Shown here: positions 1 through 9,803 of the stretch, piece by piece
Layout of the letters: each line of letters begins with the position of its first letter
Position numbering within the stretch: the stretch's first letter is position 1
Assembly (NCBI RefSeq): GCF_001375555.1
Contig: NZ_CTDZ01000009.1
Location: 3,279,758 to 3,343,757 of the forward strand
Direction of reading: 5' to 3'
DNA: 64,000 nt
From: Numidum massiliense
GTDB taxonomy: Bacteria > Bacillota > Bacilli > Thermoactinomycetales > Novibacillaceae
The notes under the pieces: generated by a model
Database searches by the model: none
Seen by the model: only the letters and a program-made list of their open reading frames with translations
What the model was told of the DNA's origin: nothing
Made by a program: the position numbers and the translations under genes

Positions 1-71
1 ACTTAATGGTATCGCTCGTCGCGGACGGGGATGCCCAGCCGGTGATCAACACTGGTTCGTTATACACATGA
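1..71 (+). CDS. C-terminal end of an unidentified upstream gene (partial)
   Basis: An open frame enters from the left edge and ends at TGA 69-71, reading ...[14 protein letters not shown]. It overlaps the ATG of the next gene (68) in an ATGA arrangement, which is typical of translationally coupled genes and is the main reason to think it is real. I do not recognise the family from about 22 residues. Confidence 0.35.
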   Translation, partial: LMVSLVADGDAQPVINTGSLYT

Positions 72-256
72 GTAGCAAAAAGCGCTTTCTACTGCGCATC
101 GACCCCGAGCTGTACAACGCGTTAGAGAAGTGGGCTGCCGACGAGTTTCGCAGTGTGAACGCGCAAATCGAGTACTTGCTAAAAATGAATGCCCGCAAAG
201 CGGGAAGATATAAAACGGACACACATAAGGGGGAAACGTCGGGTGAAGACGCCTGA
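68..256 (+). CDS. Arc/MetJ-type ribbon-helix-helix protein
   Basis: A 62-residue protein whose first 45 residues fit a ribbon-helix-helix DNA-binding fold: a short beta strand ([12 protein letters not shown]) followed by two helices ([11 protein letters not shown] and [16 protein letters not shown]). The tail is short, polar and probably disordered. Proteins of this type bind DNA as dimers and often repress their own operon. The start codon overlaps the stop of the preceding partial gene, so the two are probably co-translated. No toxin-like partner is visible downstream, where ywiB begins. The target is unknown. Confidence 0.7.
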   Translation: MSSKKRFLLRIDPELYNALEKWAADEFRSVNAQIEYLLKMNARKAGRYKTDTHKGETSGEDA

Positions 257-329
257 CGTTTCCTTCTTGGCATGACGGCGACACAAGTGATAAGATAACG
301 GAGAATTGGCGAGACAGGAGGCAGGTGCG

Positions 330-833
330 GTGACGAAAAAAGGGATACCAGTCGCCGTCGTCATGACAGTGGCACAGCAACTGCCTGGGGAGCAAGCGTT
401 CCAGCGCGAGGGGCAGGAGCAGCAAGCTGTGCAAGAGCACCGTTACACGGGCACGGCGTGGATCGGTAGCAAGCAGTGGGTCGTCCGCTATGTCGAACAA
501 GCTCAGGCGGATGATCGCGAGCGAGAGCGGTCAGAAGTGCACACGACGGTGAAAGTAAAAGCGGATGAACTACTCGTCATTCGCCGCGGCGCGGTGGCGA
601 TGCGTCAACTGTTTCGTCCGGGAGTAGAGACGAGTGGGTCATATGTGACCCCGTACGGGGCGATGCACATGGTGACAGCGACAGAGCACCTCGCGCAGAA
701 GACGACGGCGCCTGAAGAGAGCGACTCTACGGCGAAGGGGAACTGGTACGTTGCGTGGCGCTATCGCTTGACTTTAAACGGTGCCGACGCCGGTACATTT
801 GCGATGACGCTAACCGTGCAACCACAGCAGTAG
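330..833 (+). CDS. ywiB: YwiB-like DUF1934 beta-barrel protein
   Basis: A 167-residue protein resembling Bacillus YwiB (DUF1934, a small lipocalin-like beta barrel of unproven function). The best matching stretch is KADELLVIRRGAVAMRQLF, equivalent to the conserved core of YwiB, followed by alternating beta-strand-like segments to the C terminus. The GTG at 330 is chosen because AGGAGG at 316-321 sits 8 nt upstream; a TTG at 306 lacks a site. It lies directly before argS, as in Bacillus, and the two are probably co-transcribed. About 25 residues at the N terminus are extra compared with Bacillus and may be poorly conserved. Confidence 0.8.
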   Translation: MTKKGIPVAVVMTVAQQLPGEQAFQREGQEQQAVQEHRYTGTAWIGSKQWVVRYVEQAQADDRERERSEVHTTVKVKADELLVIRRGAVAMRQLFRPGVETSGSYVTPYGAMHMVTATEHLAQKTTAPEESDSTAKGNWYVAWRYRLTLNGADAGTFAMTLTVQPQQ

Positions 834-893
834 GCGATGCTAAAATTGAGTGATTCGATCGTAACAATATGCATATGTGGAGTGAACAAGCGA

Positions 894-2564
894 GTGAACA
901 TTTTAGAACAACTACAAGAGACATTAAAAAAAGAAATTGCGAAGGCTGTCGTCGCTGCCGGATTGGCGACCGCGGACAACGTGCCAGCCGTCGTCTTAGA
1001 GACGCCGAAAGATAAGGCGCACGGCGACTTGGCGACAAACATGGCCATGCAGCTTACGCGCATCGCACGGCGCAATCCACGGGAAATAGCTAGCTTACTC
1101 GTGGCACATATCGATCAACAAGCGGCTAGTATCGAAAACATTGAAATTGCCGGGCCAGGATTTATTAATTTCTTCCTACAGAAATCGGTGTTAACTGAAG
1201 TTGTTTCCACCGTACTTACACAAGGCGACGCCTACGGGCAAAGTGCGCACGGGGGCGGGGAACGCGTTAACGTCGAATTTGTCAGTGCCAATCCGACGGG
1301 TCACTTACATTTAGGTCACGCGCGGGGCGCAGCCATCGGCGATTCATTATGCAATATATTGGAAGCTGCCGGTTACGACGTCGGTAGGGAGTACTACATT
1401 AACGATGCGGGTAACCAAATGGACATGCTCGCCCTGTCCGTCGAAGCGCGCTATTTACAGGCACTTGGTCGCGACAAAGAGCTTCCCGCCGACGGCTACC
1501 ACGGGCAAGAAATTGTCGCGCTAGGCCAAGAAATAGCTTCAGAGTACGGCGATCGCTTCGTTAACGTCTCTGAAGAAGAGCGGCGTGACTTCTTCCGCGA
1601 GTACGGGTTAAAGCGGGAACTGGCGAAAATTAAGGCGGACTTGAAACGGTATGGCGTCGCGTTCGACAAATGGTTTTCCGAGACGTCGCTGTACACGTCG
1701 GGGGACGTGCAAGAGACGTTAGACGAATTGCGAGAACTCGGGCACTTGTACGAACAGGACGGGGCGACGTGGTTAAAGACGACGGCGTTCGGCGACGACA
1801 AAGACCGTGTACTCGTAAAGTCGGACGGGTCATACACGTATTTGACCCCGGACATCGCCTACCACCGCAACAAGTACGCCCGCGGCTTTACCCGTTTGAT
1901 TAACATTTGGGGGGCAGACCACCACGGGTACATTCCGCGGATGAAAGCGGCGATGGAGGCGTTCGACTACCGTCCGGAGCAGTTGCAAGTGATCGTGACG
2001 CAAATGGTGCGACTGTACAAAGACGGCGCTGAGGTGAAGATGTCGAAGCGGACCGGCAAAGCGGTGACGCTGGAAGAATTGATGGACGAAGTTGGCGTCG
2101 ACGCGGCGCGCTATTTCTTCGCGATGCGCAGCTCGGACACGCACCTCGACTTCGACATGGATCTGGCTGTGTCGAAGTCGACGGACAACCCGGTGTATTA
2201 CGTGCAATATGCGCACGCCCGCATTCATAGCGTGCTCAGACAAGCGCGGGAGAAAGGGATCGATGTCACGCGCGACGAGCAAGTGCTGCCGCGCCTCGTC
2301 CACGAGCGGGAAAGTGAGCTATTAATGAAAATTGGCGACTTTCCGCAGGAGGTTGCAGTGGCTGCTGAGCAGCTCGCGCCGCACCGTGTCGTCAACTACT
2401 TGTTTGACTTGGCGACACTGCTACACAGTTATTACAACGCAGAGCGCGTGCTTTCCGACGATGCCGAACTTACCCGCGCGCGGCTTCACTTGCTGCAAGC
2501 AGTTGCCACCGTCATTAAGAACGGCTTGGCGCTCATCGGCGTGTCCGCGCCGGAACGGATGTAA
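894..2564 (+). CDS. argS: arginyl-tRNA synthetase
   Basis: Class I aminoacyl-tRNA synthetase that charges tRNA-Arg with arginine in the cytoplasm. It has the N-terminal additional domain (about residues 1-85), the HIGH-type motif in [16 protein letters not shown], the KMSK motif ([13 protein letters not shown]) and a C-terminal anticodon-binding helical bundle (DALR-like, from about residue 430). Starting at GTG 894 gives 556 residues, the usual Bacillus length, and places a GGAGTG site 9 nt upstream; an in-frame GTG at 882 and an ATG at 837 would add residues unlike the family. The gene follows ywiB by about 60 nt and ends its transcription unit before a short hairpin. Confidence 0.97.
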   Translation: MNILEQLQETLKKEIAKAVVAAGLATADNVPAVVLETPKDKAHGDLATNMAMQLTRIARRNPREIASLLVAHIDQQAASIENIEIAGPGFINFFLQKSVLTEVVSTVLTQGDAYGQSAHGGGERVNVEFVSANPTGHLHLGHARGAAIGDSLCNILEAAGYDVGREYYINDAGNQMDMLALSVEARYLQALGRDKELPADGYHGQEIVALGQEIASEYGDRFVNVSEEERRDFFREYGLKRELAKIKADLKRYGVAFDKWFSETSLYTSGDVQETLDELRELGHLYEQDGATWLKTTAFGDDKDRVLVKSDGSYTYLTPDIAYHRNKYARGFTRLINIWGADHHGYIPRMKAAMEAFDYRPEQLQVIVTQMVRLYKDGAEVKMSKRTGKAVTLEELMDEVGVDAARYFFAMRSSDTHLDFDMDLAVSKSTDNPVYYVQYAHARIHSVLRQAREKGIDVTRDEQVLPRLVHERESELLMKIGDFPQEVAVAAEQLAPHRVVNYLFDLATLLHSYYNAERVLSDDAELTRARLHLLQAVATVIKNGLALIGVSAPERM

Positions 2565-2607
2565 TTTAAACGCTATACGGATGGATGCCATACACCTGCA
2601 TACGATA

Positions 2608-2643
2608 GATGTAACGTTCGATGTAGCGTTTGATGTAACGTCT
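2608..2643 (+). repeat. three tandem copies of a 12-bp unit
   Basis: Three head-to-tail near-identical 12-bp units (GATGTAACGTTC, GATGTAGCGTTT, GATGTAACGTCT) lie 44 bp after argS. They are not in a recognisable gene. They may be a slippage product or a small binding array. Confidence 0.8.
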
Positions 2644-2651
2644 TTATCGGA

Positions 2652-2675
2652 GGGGGCTAATCGCCCCCTTTCTCC
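2652..2675 (+). terminator. possible argS terminator
   Basis: GGGGGC and GCCCCC arms around a 5-nt loop are followed by a pyrimidine-rich stretch with few consecutive Ts. It is the only hairpin in the 500-bp gap 2565-3068, which otherwise holds the 12-bp repeats, a possible gene remnant on the - strand and the fad promoter region. Confidence 0.45.
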
Positions 2676-2758
2676 CTCTTCGTTTACCACTTATTCCACT
2701 CGTGTTGGACATGCGAACCGAATCATTCAATCAATTTTTTGTTCTGCCAATCAACCTT

Positions 2759-2890
2759 TCAAACTTCATTGCTTCGCGCTGCCCATTCGTGTGCTAACAT
2801 GCCGTACGAGTACATATCGTACGTTTTGCCGTCGCGCTGTAAAAATTCGCAGTAGGTGCCTTCCGCCGCGATAGCGAGATTGTGTATGAA
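2759..2890 (-). pseudogene. possible remnant of a GNAT acetyltransferase C terminus
   Basis: Reading the - strand into the stop at 2759-2761 gives a short protein-like tail containing RDGKTYDMYSYGMLAHEW. That resembles the end of RimJ/RimL-type N-acetyltransferases, where a DG..YD...YS.L..EW pattern is common. No start or N-terminal acetyl-CoA-binding half is present, because the frame runs into the promoter region of the next operon. A TTGACA-N17-TATACA pair on the - strand near 2913-2936 could be an old promoter. The call rests on one motif. Confidence 0.3.
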
Positions 2891-2974
2891 AAACAAAACA
2901 TAATTGTGTATAATGTAACTTGTAAGGGCTGTCAAGATTTCCGGCCTGATTTTTTTGGCAGAAATAAAAAAGTG

Positions 2975-3004
2975 AATGAATGGCCACTCATTTTATGGTA
3001 CAAT
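2975..3004 (+). promoter_or_regulatory. palindromic operator and -10 box of the fad operon
   Basis: AATGAATGGCCACTCATT at 2975-2992 is an 18-bp inverted repeat with one mismatched pair, placed just upstream of a TACAAT -10 box (2999-3004). AATGA and TCATT are the half-sites known for Bacillus FadR, but the spacing here is 8 nt rather than 4. Position and half-sites suggest repression of the downstream beta-oxidation genes by a TetR-type acyl-CoA-responsive regulator. Confidence 0.5.
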
Positions 3005-3068
3005 AGCTGATAAATGAATAGGCTTACAACAAAATGCACACGAGTACATCAGATAAGGAGTGGCTCGA

Positions 3069-5195
3069 ATGAATGTGTGGCAAATTGTCAATTTACTCAT
3101 CTTTTTAGCAGTAGCAACTTATGCCTTCTATTTGTTCGCTTACATCGTGTACAGCCGTTATATGTTTATCAGGCTGGGAGAAAAGGCGCCCTTCAAAAAG
3201 CAATTTGACGCGCGCATGCGGCAAGTGTGGGTGAACGTATTTGGGCAGAAGAAATTGTTAAAGGATAAAAAGAGCGGTTGGATGCACGTCATCATGTTTT
3301 ACGGCTTTATCGTCATCCAATTTGGCGCCATCGACTTATTTATTAAAGGGTTGGCGCCCGGGAAGCATCTACCGGTTCCCGCCTACGGGGCGTTTACGTT
3401 TATCCAGGAAATCACGACGTTGCTCGTTCTACTAGCGACGTTGTACGCCGCTTACCGTCGCTTCGGCGAGAAGTTGCCTCGCCTGAAGCAGAACTGGAAG
3501 GCAGGGCTCGTCATTTGGTTCTTGACGTCGCTCATGTTGTCGATTCTCTTCTCGGCGGCGTTCGAAATGGTGTGGTACGGCGAACCGCTCGGTTGGGCGC
3601 ATCCGGTGGTCTCCCTCTTAGCATATCCGCTCTTCGGTTTGTCGGAAACGGCGGCGATGGTCGGGTTTTACGTGTTTTGGTGGATTCACGCGCTCGTCGT
3701 GTTCTCCTTTTTAGTGTACGTACCGCAATCGAAGCACGCGCACTTAATTGCCGCGGTCGTCAACACGTTTTTCAAGCGACTCGACCCGCCGGGGAAACTG
3801 TCTAACGTCGACTTTGCCGATGAAAATGCGGAGTCCTTCGGGAAGAATAAAATTGAGCAGTTTGACCAAAACAACTTGCTAGATTTGTACGCCTGCGTCG
3901 AGTGCGGCCGCTGTACGGACGTATGTCCGGCTGCCGGAACAGGCAAAATGTTGTCGCCGATGGACTTAATCGTGAAAATGCGCGACCACCTGACGGAAAA
4001 AGGAGCGGCGGTTACGTCGCGCACACCGTGGATGCCAGCGTTCGCTTTTTCTGGAGCGAACGAAGCGATTTTACAGACGGCGGCGACCCAGTCGAATGAA
4101 GGGGTCGAAGGGGTGCACCCGGAATACGACTACCCAGTCGAACTGATCGGCGACGTCATTACCGAGCAAGAGCTGTGGGCGTGTACGACGTGCCGCAACT
4201 GTGAAGATGCGTGCCCAGTCAGCAACGAACACGTCGGAAAAATTATCGATATGCGCCGCTATTTAGTGTTGACGGAAGGGAAAATGAGCCCCGAGGCGAG
4301 CCGCACATTCCAAAACATCGAGCGGCAAAGCAACCCGTGGGGGATTAACCGCAAAGACCGCATTAAGTGGGTAGAGGAGCGGGAAGCGCTCACTGTGCCG
4401 ACAGTGAAGCAAGTGGACGAGTTTGACTACTTGTTCTGGGTTGGCTCGATGGGTTCGTTTGACAACCGCTCGACGAAAGTGTCGGAAGCGTTCGTGCGCC
4501 TGATGCACGAAGCAGGTGTGAAGTTCGCCATTTTGGGCAACGAGGAGAAAAACTCCGGCGATGTGGCACGGCGGATGGGGAACGACTTCTTGTTCCAGGA
4601 GCTTGCTGCGGAAAACGTCGCGCTGTTTGAAAAATACGGTGTGAAAAAAATTGTCACCTGTGACCCGCACGCGTACAACACGTTCAAACACGAGTACGCC
4701 GACTTCGGCCTCGAGGGCGTAGAAGTGCTGCACCATACCGATTTACTAGCGGAATTGTTGCGCGAAGGGCGTTTGCAGCCACAGCACGAAGTGAAGGAGC
4801 GCATTACGTACCACGATTCGTGCTACTTGGGGCGGTACAACGACCAGTACGATGCGCCGCGCGACATTATTAAGCATATTCCTGGCACCGAGCTCGTCGA
4901 GATGGCGCGGAGCCGCGAGAACGGGATGTGTTGTGGCGCTGGCGGCGGCATGATGTGGATGGAAGAGACGGAAGGCGTCCGCGTGAACGTCGCGCGCACC
5001 GAGCAGGCGCTGGCGGTGAGCCCGAGCACGATTGCGAGTGCTTGTCCGTATTGCTTGACGATGATTAGTGATGGCACGAAAGCGAAAGAGGTTGAAGAGC
5101 GCGTGCAGACGAAAGATGTCGCCGAAATCTTGGCGGAGTCCGTATTCGGCCCCGACAGTGATGGTGGGGTGCCCGCAACCGAAATGGTGCAATAG
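3069..5195 (+). CDS. fadF: FadF-like membrane iron-sulfur oxidoreductase
   Basis: A 708-residue protein thought to pass electrons from acyl-CoA dehydrogenase/ETF to the membrane. The first 250 residues contain about six hydrophobic membrane segments (nitrate reductase gamma-like). Next come two 4Fe-4S motifs (CVECGRCTDVCP and CTTCRNCEDACP). The C-terminal half has two CCG-type domains, seen as YHDSCYLGRYN and GMCCGAGGGMMW, as in heterodisulfide reductase subunit D. ATG 3069 is preceded by AAGGAG at 3055-3060. In Bacillus, ywjF/fadF is followed by acdA and rpoE; here thiolase and dehydrogenase genes are inserted between them, which supports a role in beta-oxidation. Confidence 0.85.
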   Translation: MNVWQIVNLLIFLAVATYAFYLFAYIVYSRYMFIRLGEKAPFKKQFDARMRQVWVNVFGQKKLLKDKKSGWMHVIMFYGFIVIQFGAIDLFIKGLAPGKHLPVPAYGAFTFIQEITTLLVLLATLYAAYRRFGEKLPRLKQNWKAGLVIWFLTSLMLSILFSAAFEMVWYGEPLGWAHPVVSLLAYPLFGLSETAAMVGFYVFWWIHALVVFSFLVYVPQSKHAHLIAAVVNTFFKRLDPPGKLSNVDFADENAESFGKNKIEQFDQNNLLDLYACVECGRCTDVCPAAGTGKMLSPMDLIVKMRDHLTEKGAAVTSRTPWMPAFAFSGANEAILQTAATQSNEGVEGVHPEYDYPVELIGDVITEQELWACTTCRNCEDACPVSNEHVGKIIDMRRYLVLTEGKMSPEASRTFQNIERQSNPWGINRKDRIKWVEEREALTVPTVKQVDEFDYLFWVGSMGSFDNRSTKVSEAFVRLMHEAGVKFAILGNEEKNSGDVARRMGNDFLFQELAAENVALFEKYGVKKIVTCDPHAYNTFKHEYADFGLEGVEVLHHTDLLAELLREGRLQPQHEVKERITYHDSCYLGRYNDQYDAPRDIIKHIPGTELVEMARSRENGMCCGAGGGMMWMEETEGVRVNVARTEQALAVSPSTIASACPYCLTMISDGTKAKEVEERVQTKDVAEILAESVFGPDSDGGVPATEMVQ

Positions 5196-5320
5196 TGGAA
5201 TTACAGTATGATCATCGTTAATTCATGTAACTTTCGTAGTCAGTAGGCGGCACCGCTCGTCACTGTGGCGAGCGGATGCCGTCCTATGCTCTAATTTTTT
5301 ATGAGGAGAGAGGGACGTCG

Positions 5321-6502
5321 ATGCGACAGACAGTTATTGTCGAGGGCGCACGGACTCCGTTCGGTAAGTTGGGCGGAGGCCTGAGTGCTTTACCAGCGGT
5401 CGATTTAGGTGCGGCTGCGATGCGCGCGGCACTACAGCGGGCACGCGTGCCCCAAGAAGCAGTAGAACACGTCATGATGGGAATGGTATTGCAAGGCGGG
5501 GCGGGACAGATTCCGGCGCGGCAAGCGGCGCGGAAGGCGGGTCTCGCTTGGGATGTCGGAGCGGAGACGATCAATAAAGTGTGTGCTTCCGGTTTGCGGA
5601 GTGTCACGATGGCGGAGCAAATGATACGCTGTGGCGATGCGGACGTCGTCGTCGCCGGCGGGATGGAGAGCATGAGTGGGGCGCCTTACGCCTTGCCGGC
5701 GGCGCGTTTTGGGCAGCGGATGGGGCACGGCGAGATGCGTGACTTAATGATTCACGACGGTTTGTGGTGCGCCTTTGAAAATGTACACATGGCCGTGCAC
5801 GGCAGCAACGTCGCCGCTGAGTACGGGATCGATCGTCAGCGGCAAGATGAGTGGGCGCTACGAAGTCACGAGTTAGCGCTCGCAGCCATTGCCGACGGGC
5901 GCATGGGTGAAGAAATTACTGAAGTGATTGTACCGGAGCGCAAAGGGGAGCGGCGCGTTGTGACCGACGAAGGCCCTCGTCCGGATACGTCACTTAAAAA
6001 GCTGTCTGCGCTATCCCCGATCTTTCTGGCAGACGGGACGGTGACAGCGGGCAACGCGCCAGGGGTTAACGACGGCGCCGGAACGTTCGTGTTAGCTTCG
6101 GCAGAAAAGGCAGCCGAGCTCGGCGTTAAGCCGCTGGCGGAAATTGTCGGCCACGCGTCAGTCGGTGCGGAGGCACCATATTTAGCGACTGTACCCGCGC
6201 TAGCGACACAAAAGCTCCTATACAAGACAGGATACAACGTTCAGGATATTGACTTGTTCGAAATTAACGAAGCATTTGCGGCGGTGACGTTGACAAGTAT
6301 GCAAATGCTTGGCGTGGAGTCCGCTAAAGTGAACGTCAATGGCGGTGCGGTAGCGCTCGGCCATCCGATCGGAGCGAGCGGAGCGCGCATTTTGCTAACT
6401 CTCGTTTATGAGCTTAGGCGGCGCGGCGGCGGATTAGGCGTCGCTGCGATTTGTAGTGGCGCGGCGCAAGGGGATGCGATTCTCGTGCGCGTTGCAGGAT
6501 AG
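5321..6502 (+). CDS. acetyl-CoA acetyltransferase (thiolase)
   Basis: A 393-residue thiolase of the MmgA/AtoB type that cleaves 3-ketoacyl-CoA or condenses two acetyl-CoA. The acyl-accepting cysteine lies in [11 protein letters not shown] (about residue 87), the active-site histidine in [14 protein letters not shown], and the second catalytic cysteine in [11 protein letters not shown] near the C terminus. The start at ATG 5321 follows a GAGGAGAGAGGG purine run; the longer upstream frame has no site. It heads a run of four beta-oxidation genes with short gaps. Thiolase sequence alone does not separate degradative from biosynthetic use; the neighbours favour fatty-acid or branched-chain degradation. 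Confidence 0.9.
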   Translation: MRQTVIVEGARTPFGKLGGGLSALPAVDLGAAAMRAALQRARVPQEAVEHVMMGMVLQGGAGQIPARQAARKAGLAWDVGAETINKVCASGLRSVTMAEQMIRCGDADVVVAGGMESMSGAPYALPAARFGQRMGHGEMRDLMIHDGLWCAFENVHMAVHGSNVAAEYGIDRQRQDEWALRSHELALAAIADGRMGEEITEVIVPERKGERRVVTDEGPRPDTSLKKLSALSPIFLADGTVTAGNAPGVNDGAGTFVLASAEKAAELGVKPLAEIVGHASVGAEAPYLATVPALATQKLLYKTGYNVQDIDLFEINEAFAAVTLTSMQMLGVESAKVNVNGGAVALGHPIGASGARILLTLVYELRRRGGGLGVAAICSGAAQGDAILVRVAG

Positions 6503-6532
6503 GTCACTGGAAAAAGGAGGATGTTACGACAA

Positions 6533-7384
6533 ATGGCAATCGAGACGATCATGGTCGTCGGTGCGGGGCAAATGGGCAACGGCATCGCCCAAGTAGCCGC
6601 TCAGAGTGGTTACAGTGTCATTTTAAACGATATAAGTACAGAAGTAGTCGAAGGTGGGCGTGAAGCGATTACCGCGCGGTTAGAACGCCTCGTCGCTAAA
6701 GAACGGCTCACGCGGGAAGAAAAGGCAGGCGTTCTCTCGCGTATACGCCTTTCGACTGAACTAGATAGTGCGCGGCAAGCTGATTTTGTCATTGAAGCAA
6801 TCGTCGAACGACTGGATGTCAAGTGCGACGTGTTGCGCAAGCTCGATGACGCGGCTCCTTCACACGTCATTTTAGCAAGTAACACGTCATCGCTGCCGAT
6901 TACGGAAATGGCGGCAGCGACCGGACGGCCGGACCGCGTCATCGGCATGCATTTTATGAACCCGGTACCGGTAATGAAATTAGTGGAAATTATTCGCGGC
7001 TTACAGACGTCTGACGCCGTGTATGAGACGGTTGAAGGACTGGCGCGGGAACTTGGTAAGACACCAGTCGAGGTGCAAGACTTTCCCGGGTTCGTCGCCA
7101 ACCGGGTGTTAATGCCGATGATCAATGAGGCGATTTACACCGTATACGAAGGGGTGGCGGCGCCGGAGGCGGTCGACGAAGTGATGAAGCTCGGAATGAA
7201 CCATCCGATGGGGCCCCTGCAACTGGCCGACTTTATCGGTCTCGACACGTGTTTGTACATTATGGAAACGCTGTACGAAGGCTTTGGCGACTCGAAGTAC
7301 CGCCCCTGTCCGCTACTGCGTAAATACGTGCGCGCCGGCTGGTTGGGCAAAAAGAGCGGCCGCGGCTTTTACCAGTACGGTTAG
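6533..7384 (+). CDS. 3-hydroxybutyryl-CoA dehydrogenase
   Basis: A 283-residue NAD(P)-dependent 3-hydroxyacyl-CoA dehydrogenase (MmgB/Hbd type) that oxidises L-3-hydroxyacyl-CoA to 3-ketoacyl-CoA. The Rossmann motif is [13 protein letters not shown] at the N terminus, with NTSSLPI and the catalytic-histidine stretch [17 protein letters not shown] in the middle, and the helical dimerisation domain ([13 protein letters not shown]...[16 protein letters not shown]) at the C terminus. AAGGAGG at 6514-6520 abuts the ATG at 6521, so ATG 6533 is the workable start. It lies 30 nt after the thiolase. Confidence 0.93.
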   Translation: MAIETIMVVGAGQMGNGIAQVAAQSGYSVILNDISTEVVEGGREAITARLERLVAKERLTREEKAGVLSRIRLSTELDSARQADFVIEAIVERLDVKCDVLRKLDDAAPSHVILASNTSSLPITEMAAATGRPDRVIGMHFMNPVPVMKLVEIIRGLQTSDAVYETVEGLARELGKTPVEVQDFPGFVANRVLMPMINEAIYTVYEGVAAPEAVDEVMKLGMNHPMGPLQLADFIGLDTCLYIMETLYEGFGDSKYRPCPLLRKYVRAGWLGKKSGRGFYQYG

Positions 7385-7395
7385 GGGGGACGTTT

Positions 7396-8523
7396 GTGCA
7401 TCTACAGTTTACGGAAGAGCAACAAATGATGCGGCGTACGATACGTGATTTTGCACAAGAAAAAATTGCGCCGCTCGTGCGAGAAATGGACGAGGGCGAC
7501 GTCTTTCCGACCGCGCTCATTCGCGACATGGGCGCACACGGATTACTCGGCATTCCGATTGCCGAAAAGTGGGGTGGGGCTGGTAGTGACTTCGTGACGT
7601 ACACGATGGTCATTGAAGAAATATCTCGCGTCAGCGCCACTGTCGGTGTGATCCTCGCCGTTCATACTTCCGTCGGCACGATGCCGATCGTCTCCTTCGG
7701 GAGCGAGGAACAAAAAGCGCGTTTCGTCCCGAAACTGGCCCGAGGGAACTATATCGGCGCGTTTGCGTTGACGGAGCCAAATGCTGGTTCTGACGTGAAA
7801 CACATCAAGACGCGCGCTGTGCGCGACGGCGACTCTTACGTGTTGAACGGAACGAAGATGTTCATTACGAACGCTGGGGCAGCGGACACGTACGTGACGT
7901 TTGCCGTCGCTGAACGGGGTATTACCGCCTTCGTGGTCGAAAAGGACACCCCCGGGCTCATCGTCGGAAAGCAAGAAAAAAAGATGGGGCTCGGCGGCTC
8001 CAATACGCGTGCCCTTACATTTGAAAATATGTGCGTCCCCGTCGCCAACCGGCTCGGCGAAGAAGGGCAAGGGCTGAAGGTGGCACTTTCCAACTTGACC
8101 GGCGGGCGCATCGGCATTGGGGCGCAAGCGCTCGGGATTGCTACCGCCGCCCTCGAACAGGCGCGGTCGTACGTTCAAGAGCGACGGCAATTTGGCAAAC
8201 CGCTCGCGGAACTGCCGACCATCCAGAGTAAGTTGGCTGATATGGCCACGGCAGTCGAAGCGGCTCGCCTTTTCGTTTACCGTGCGGCTTGGTTGCGCGC
8301 CGAAGGTCGCACGTGTGCAAAAGAAGCAGGAATGGCTAAAATGTTCGCTTCCGATACGGCGATGCGCGTGGCGACCGAGGCAGTGCAACTGTTCGGCGGG
8401 TACGGCTACACGCGCGACTATCCGGTGGAACGGTTGTTTCGCGATGCGAAGGTGACGCAAATATATGAAGGGACGAACGAAATTCAGCGCATCGTTATTA
8501 GCAAGTCGTTGCTAAAGGACTAG
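7396..8523 (+). CDS. acyl-CoA dehydrogenase (MmgC-like)
   Basis: A 375-residue FAD-dependent short-chain acyl-CoA dehydrogenase that makes the 2,3-enoyl-CoA and passes electrons to ETF. The three family domains are present: N-terminal helices, a middle beta domain with AFALTEPNAGSD and NGTKMFITNA, and a C-terminal helical domain with the catalytic glutamate in [13 protein letters not shown]. It uses a GTG start 11 nt after hbd, preceded by AGGGGGG. It is about half identical by eye to the next gene, so the pair are diverged paralogues probably specialised for different chain types. Confidence 0.93.
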   Translation: MHLQFTEEQQMMRRTIRDFAQEKIAPLVREMDEGDVFPTALIRDMGAHGLLGIPIAEKWGGAGSDFVTYTMVIEEISRVSATVGVILAVHTSVGTMPIVSFGSEEQKARFVPKLARGNYIGAFALTEPNAGSDVKHIKTRAVRDGDSYVLNGTKMFITNAGAADTYVTFAVAERGITAFVVEKDTPGLIVGKQEKKMGLGGSNTRALTFENMCVPVANRLGEEGQGLKVALSNLTGGRIGIGAQALGIATAALEQARSYVQERRQFGKPLAELPTIQSKLADMATAVEAARLFVYRAAWLRAEGRTCAKEAGMAKMFASDTAMRVATEAVQLFGGYGYTRDYPVERLFRDAKVTQIYEGTNEIQRIVISKSLLKD

Positions 8524-8556
8524 CGGTATAAAACAAAGACAACGAGGTGGAGAGGA

Positions 8557-9696
8557 ATGGATTTTCACTTAAGCGAAGAACACGAGATGATGCGAAAAAT
8601 GGTGCGTGAATTTGCCCTTGAGGAGGTGGCTCCGACCGCGGCGGAACGCGATGAGGCGGAACGGTTCGACCGTTCCATTTTTGACAAGTTGGGGCAACTC
8701 GGCTTGGCGGGCATTCCGTGGCCGGAAGAAGTCGGTGGCGGCGGCGCCGATTTTTTAAGTTACGTTATCGCCGTCGAGGAACTGTCGCGCGTCGATGCGT
8801 CGACCGGCGTGACGTTGTCGGCGCACATTTCGCTCGCTAGTTGGCCGCTATTTAAGTTCGGGACAGACGCGCAAAAGCAAAAGTATTTGCGACCCCTTGC
8901 CGAAGGAAAGAAACTCGGGGCGTATGCGTTGACCGAGCCGAGCTCCGGTTCAGACGCTGCAGCGATGAAGACGACGGCGGTGCGCGACGGCGACGACTAC
9001 ATCCTTGACGGCACGAAAATATTTACGACGAACGGGGAAGCAGCCGAAACGTACATCGTGTTCGCCGTAACCGACAAGGAGGAAAAACATCGCGGCATTA
9101 CTGCTTTTATCGTCGAAAAAGGCACTCCTGGTTTTTCCTTTGGCAAGAAGGAGAAAAAGTTAGGGATTCGTTCCTCGCCGACACTGGAACTCGTTTTCGA
9201 CAATTGCCGCATACCGGCCGCTAACCGGCTCGGAGAGGAAGGGCAAGGGTTTAAAATCGCAATGATGACCCTCGACGGCGGGCGAAACGGCATCGCTGCA
9301 CAAGCCGTCGGCATTGCCCAAGGGGCGTTAGATGAGGCGACTGCGTATGCGAAAGATCGGCTACAGTTTGGGCGGCCGCTCGCCAGTTTGCAAGCGATTC
9401 AGTTTAAACTGGCCGACATGGCGACGAAGGTTGAAGCGTCCCGGCTTTTGACATACCAAGCCGCCTGGTTAGAAAGTGTCGGGGCACCGTACGGTAAAGA
9501 GTCGGCGATGGCCAAGTTATTCGCCGGCGATAGCGCGATGGAAGTGACGACGGAAGCAGTACAAATATTTGGCGGGTACGGTTATTCGCGCGAGTACCCG
9601 GTCGAGCGGATGATGCGCGATGCAAAAATTACGCAAATATACGAAGGGACGAACGAAATACAGCGCCTCGTCATAGCTAAACACGTCTTAAAATAA
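8557..9696 (+). CDS. acdA: acyl-CoA dehydrogenase (AcdA-like)
   Basis: A 379-residue acyl-CoA dehydrogenase, paralogous to the preceding gene. It carries the same hallmarks: [13 protein letters not shown] for flavin/substrate contacts, [11 protein letters not shown], and the catalytic-base motif [15 protein letters not shown] at the C terminus. A GAGGTGGAGAGG purine-rich site precedes ATG 8557. Its place just upstream of rpoE matches acdA of Bacillus. No crotonase or ETF gene is in this window, so the pathway must be completed elsewhere. Confidence 0.93.
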   Translation: MDFHLSEEHEMMRKMVREFALEEVAPTAAERDEAERFDRSIFDKLGQLGLAGIPWPEEVGGGGADFLSYVIAVEELSRVDASTGVTLSAHISLASWPLFKFGTDAQKQKYLRPLAEGKKLGAYALTEPSSGSDAAAMKTTAVRDGDDYILDGTKIFTTNGEAAETYIVFAVTDKEEKHRGITAFIVEKGTPGFSFGKKEKKLGIRSSPTLELVFDNCRIPAANRLGEEGQGFKIAMMTLDGGRNGIAAQAVGIAQGALDEATAYAKDRLQFGRPLASLQAIQFKLADMATKVEASRLLTYQAAWLESVGAPYGKESAMAKLFAGDSAMEVTTEAVQIFGGYGYSREYPVERMMRDAKITQIYEGTNEIQRLVIAKHVLK

Positions 9697-9723
9697 GAGT
9701 ATAAATATGTAAAAAAAAACTGT

Positions 9724-9751
9724 TTGACATCGACCTCCTTTTGGTTACAAT
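9724..9751 (+). promoter_or_regulatory. sigma-A promoter for rpoE
   Basis: TTGACA (9724-9729), a 16-nt spacer and TACAAT (9746-9751) lie about 50 nt upstream of the chosen rpoE start. An A-tract upstream (9710-9719) could act as an UP element. Confidence 0.7.
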
Positions 9752-9803
9752 AGTGATGTTGCCAATCAAGGTGAAGGATCACGGACAGAAGGGAAGTGTC
9801 ACC

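Noticed and set aside
1830-2303. Minus-strand ORF of 157 codons opposite argS
   Set aside because: Histidine/arginine-rich antisense shadow of a conserved gene with no start signal.
7543-8460. Long minus-strand ORF of 305 codons opposite an acyl-CoA dehydrogenase gene
   Set aside because: It mirrors a well-conserved coding gene of high GC content, lacks a ribosome site and has a low-complexity H/R/P composition typical of antisense frames.
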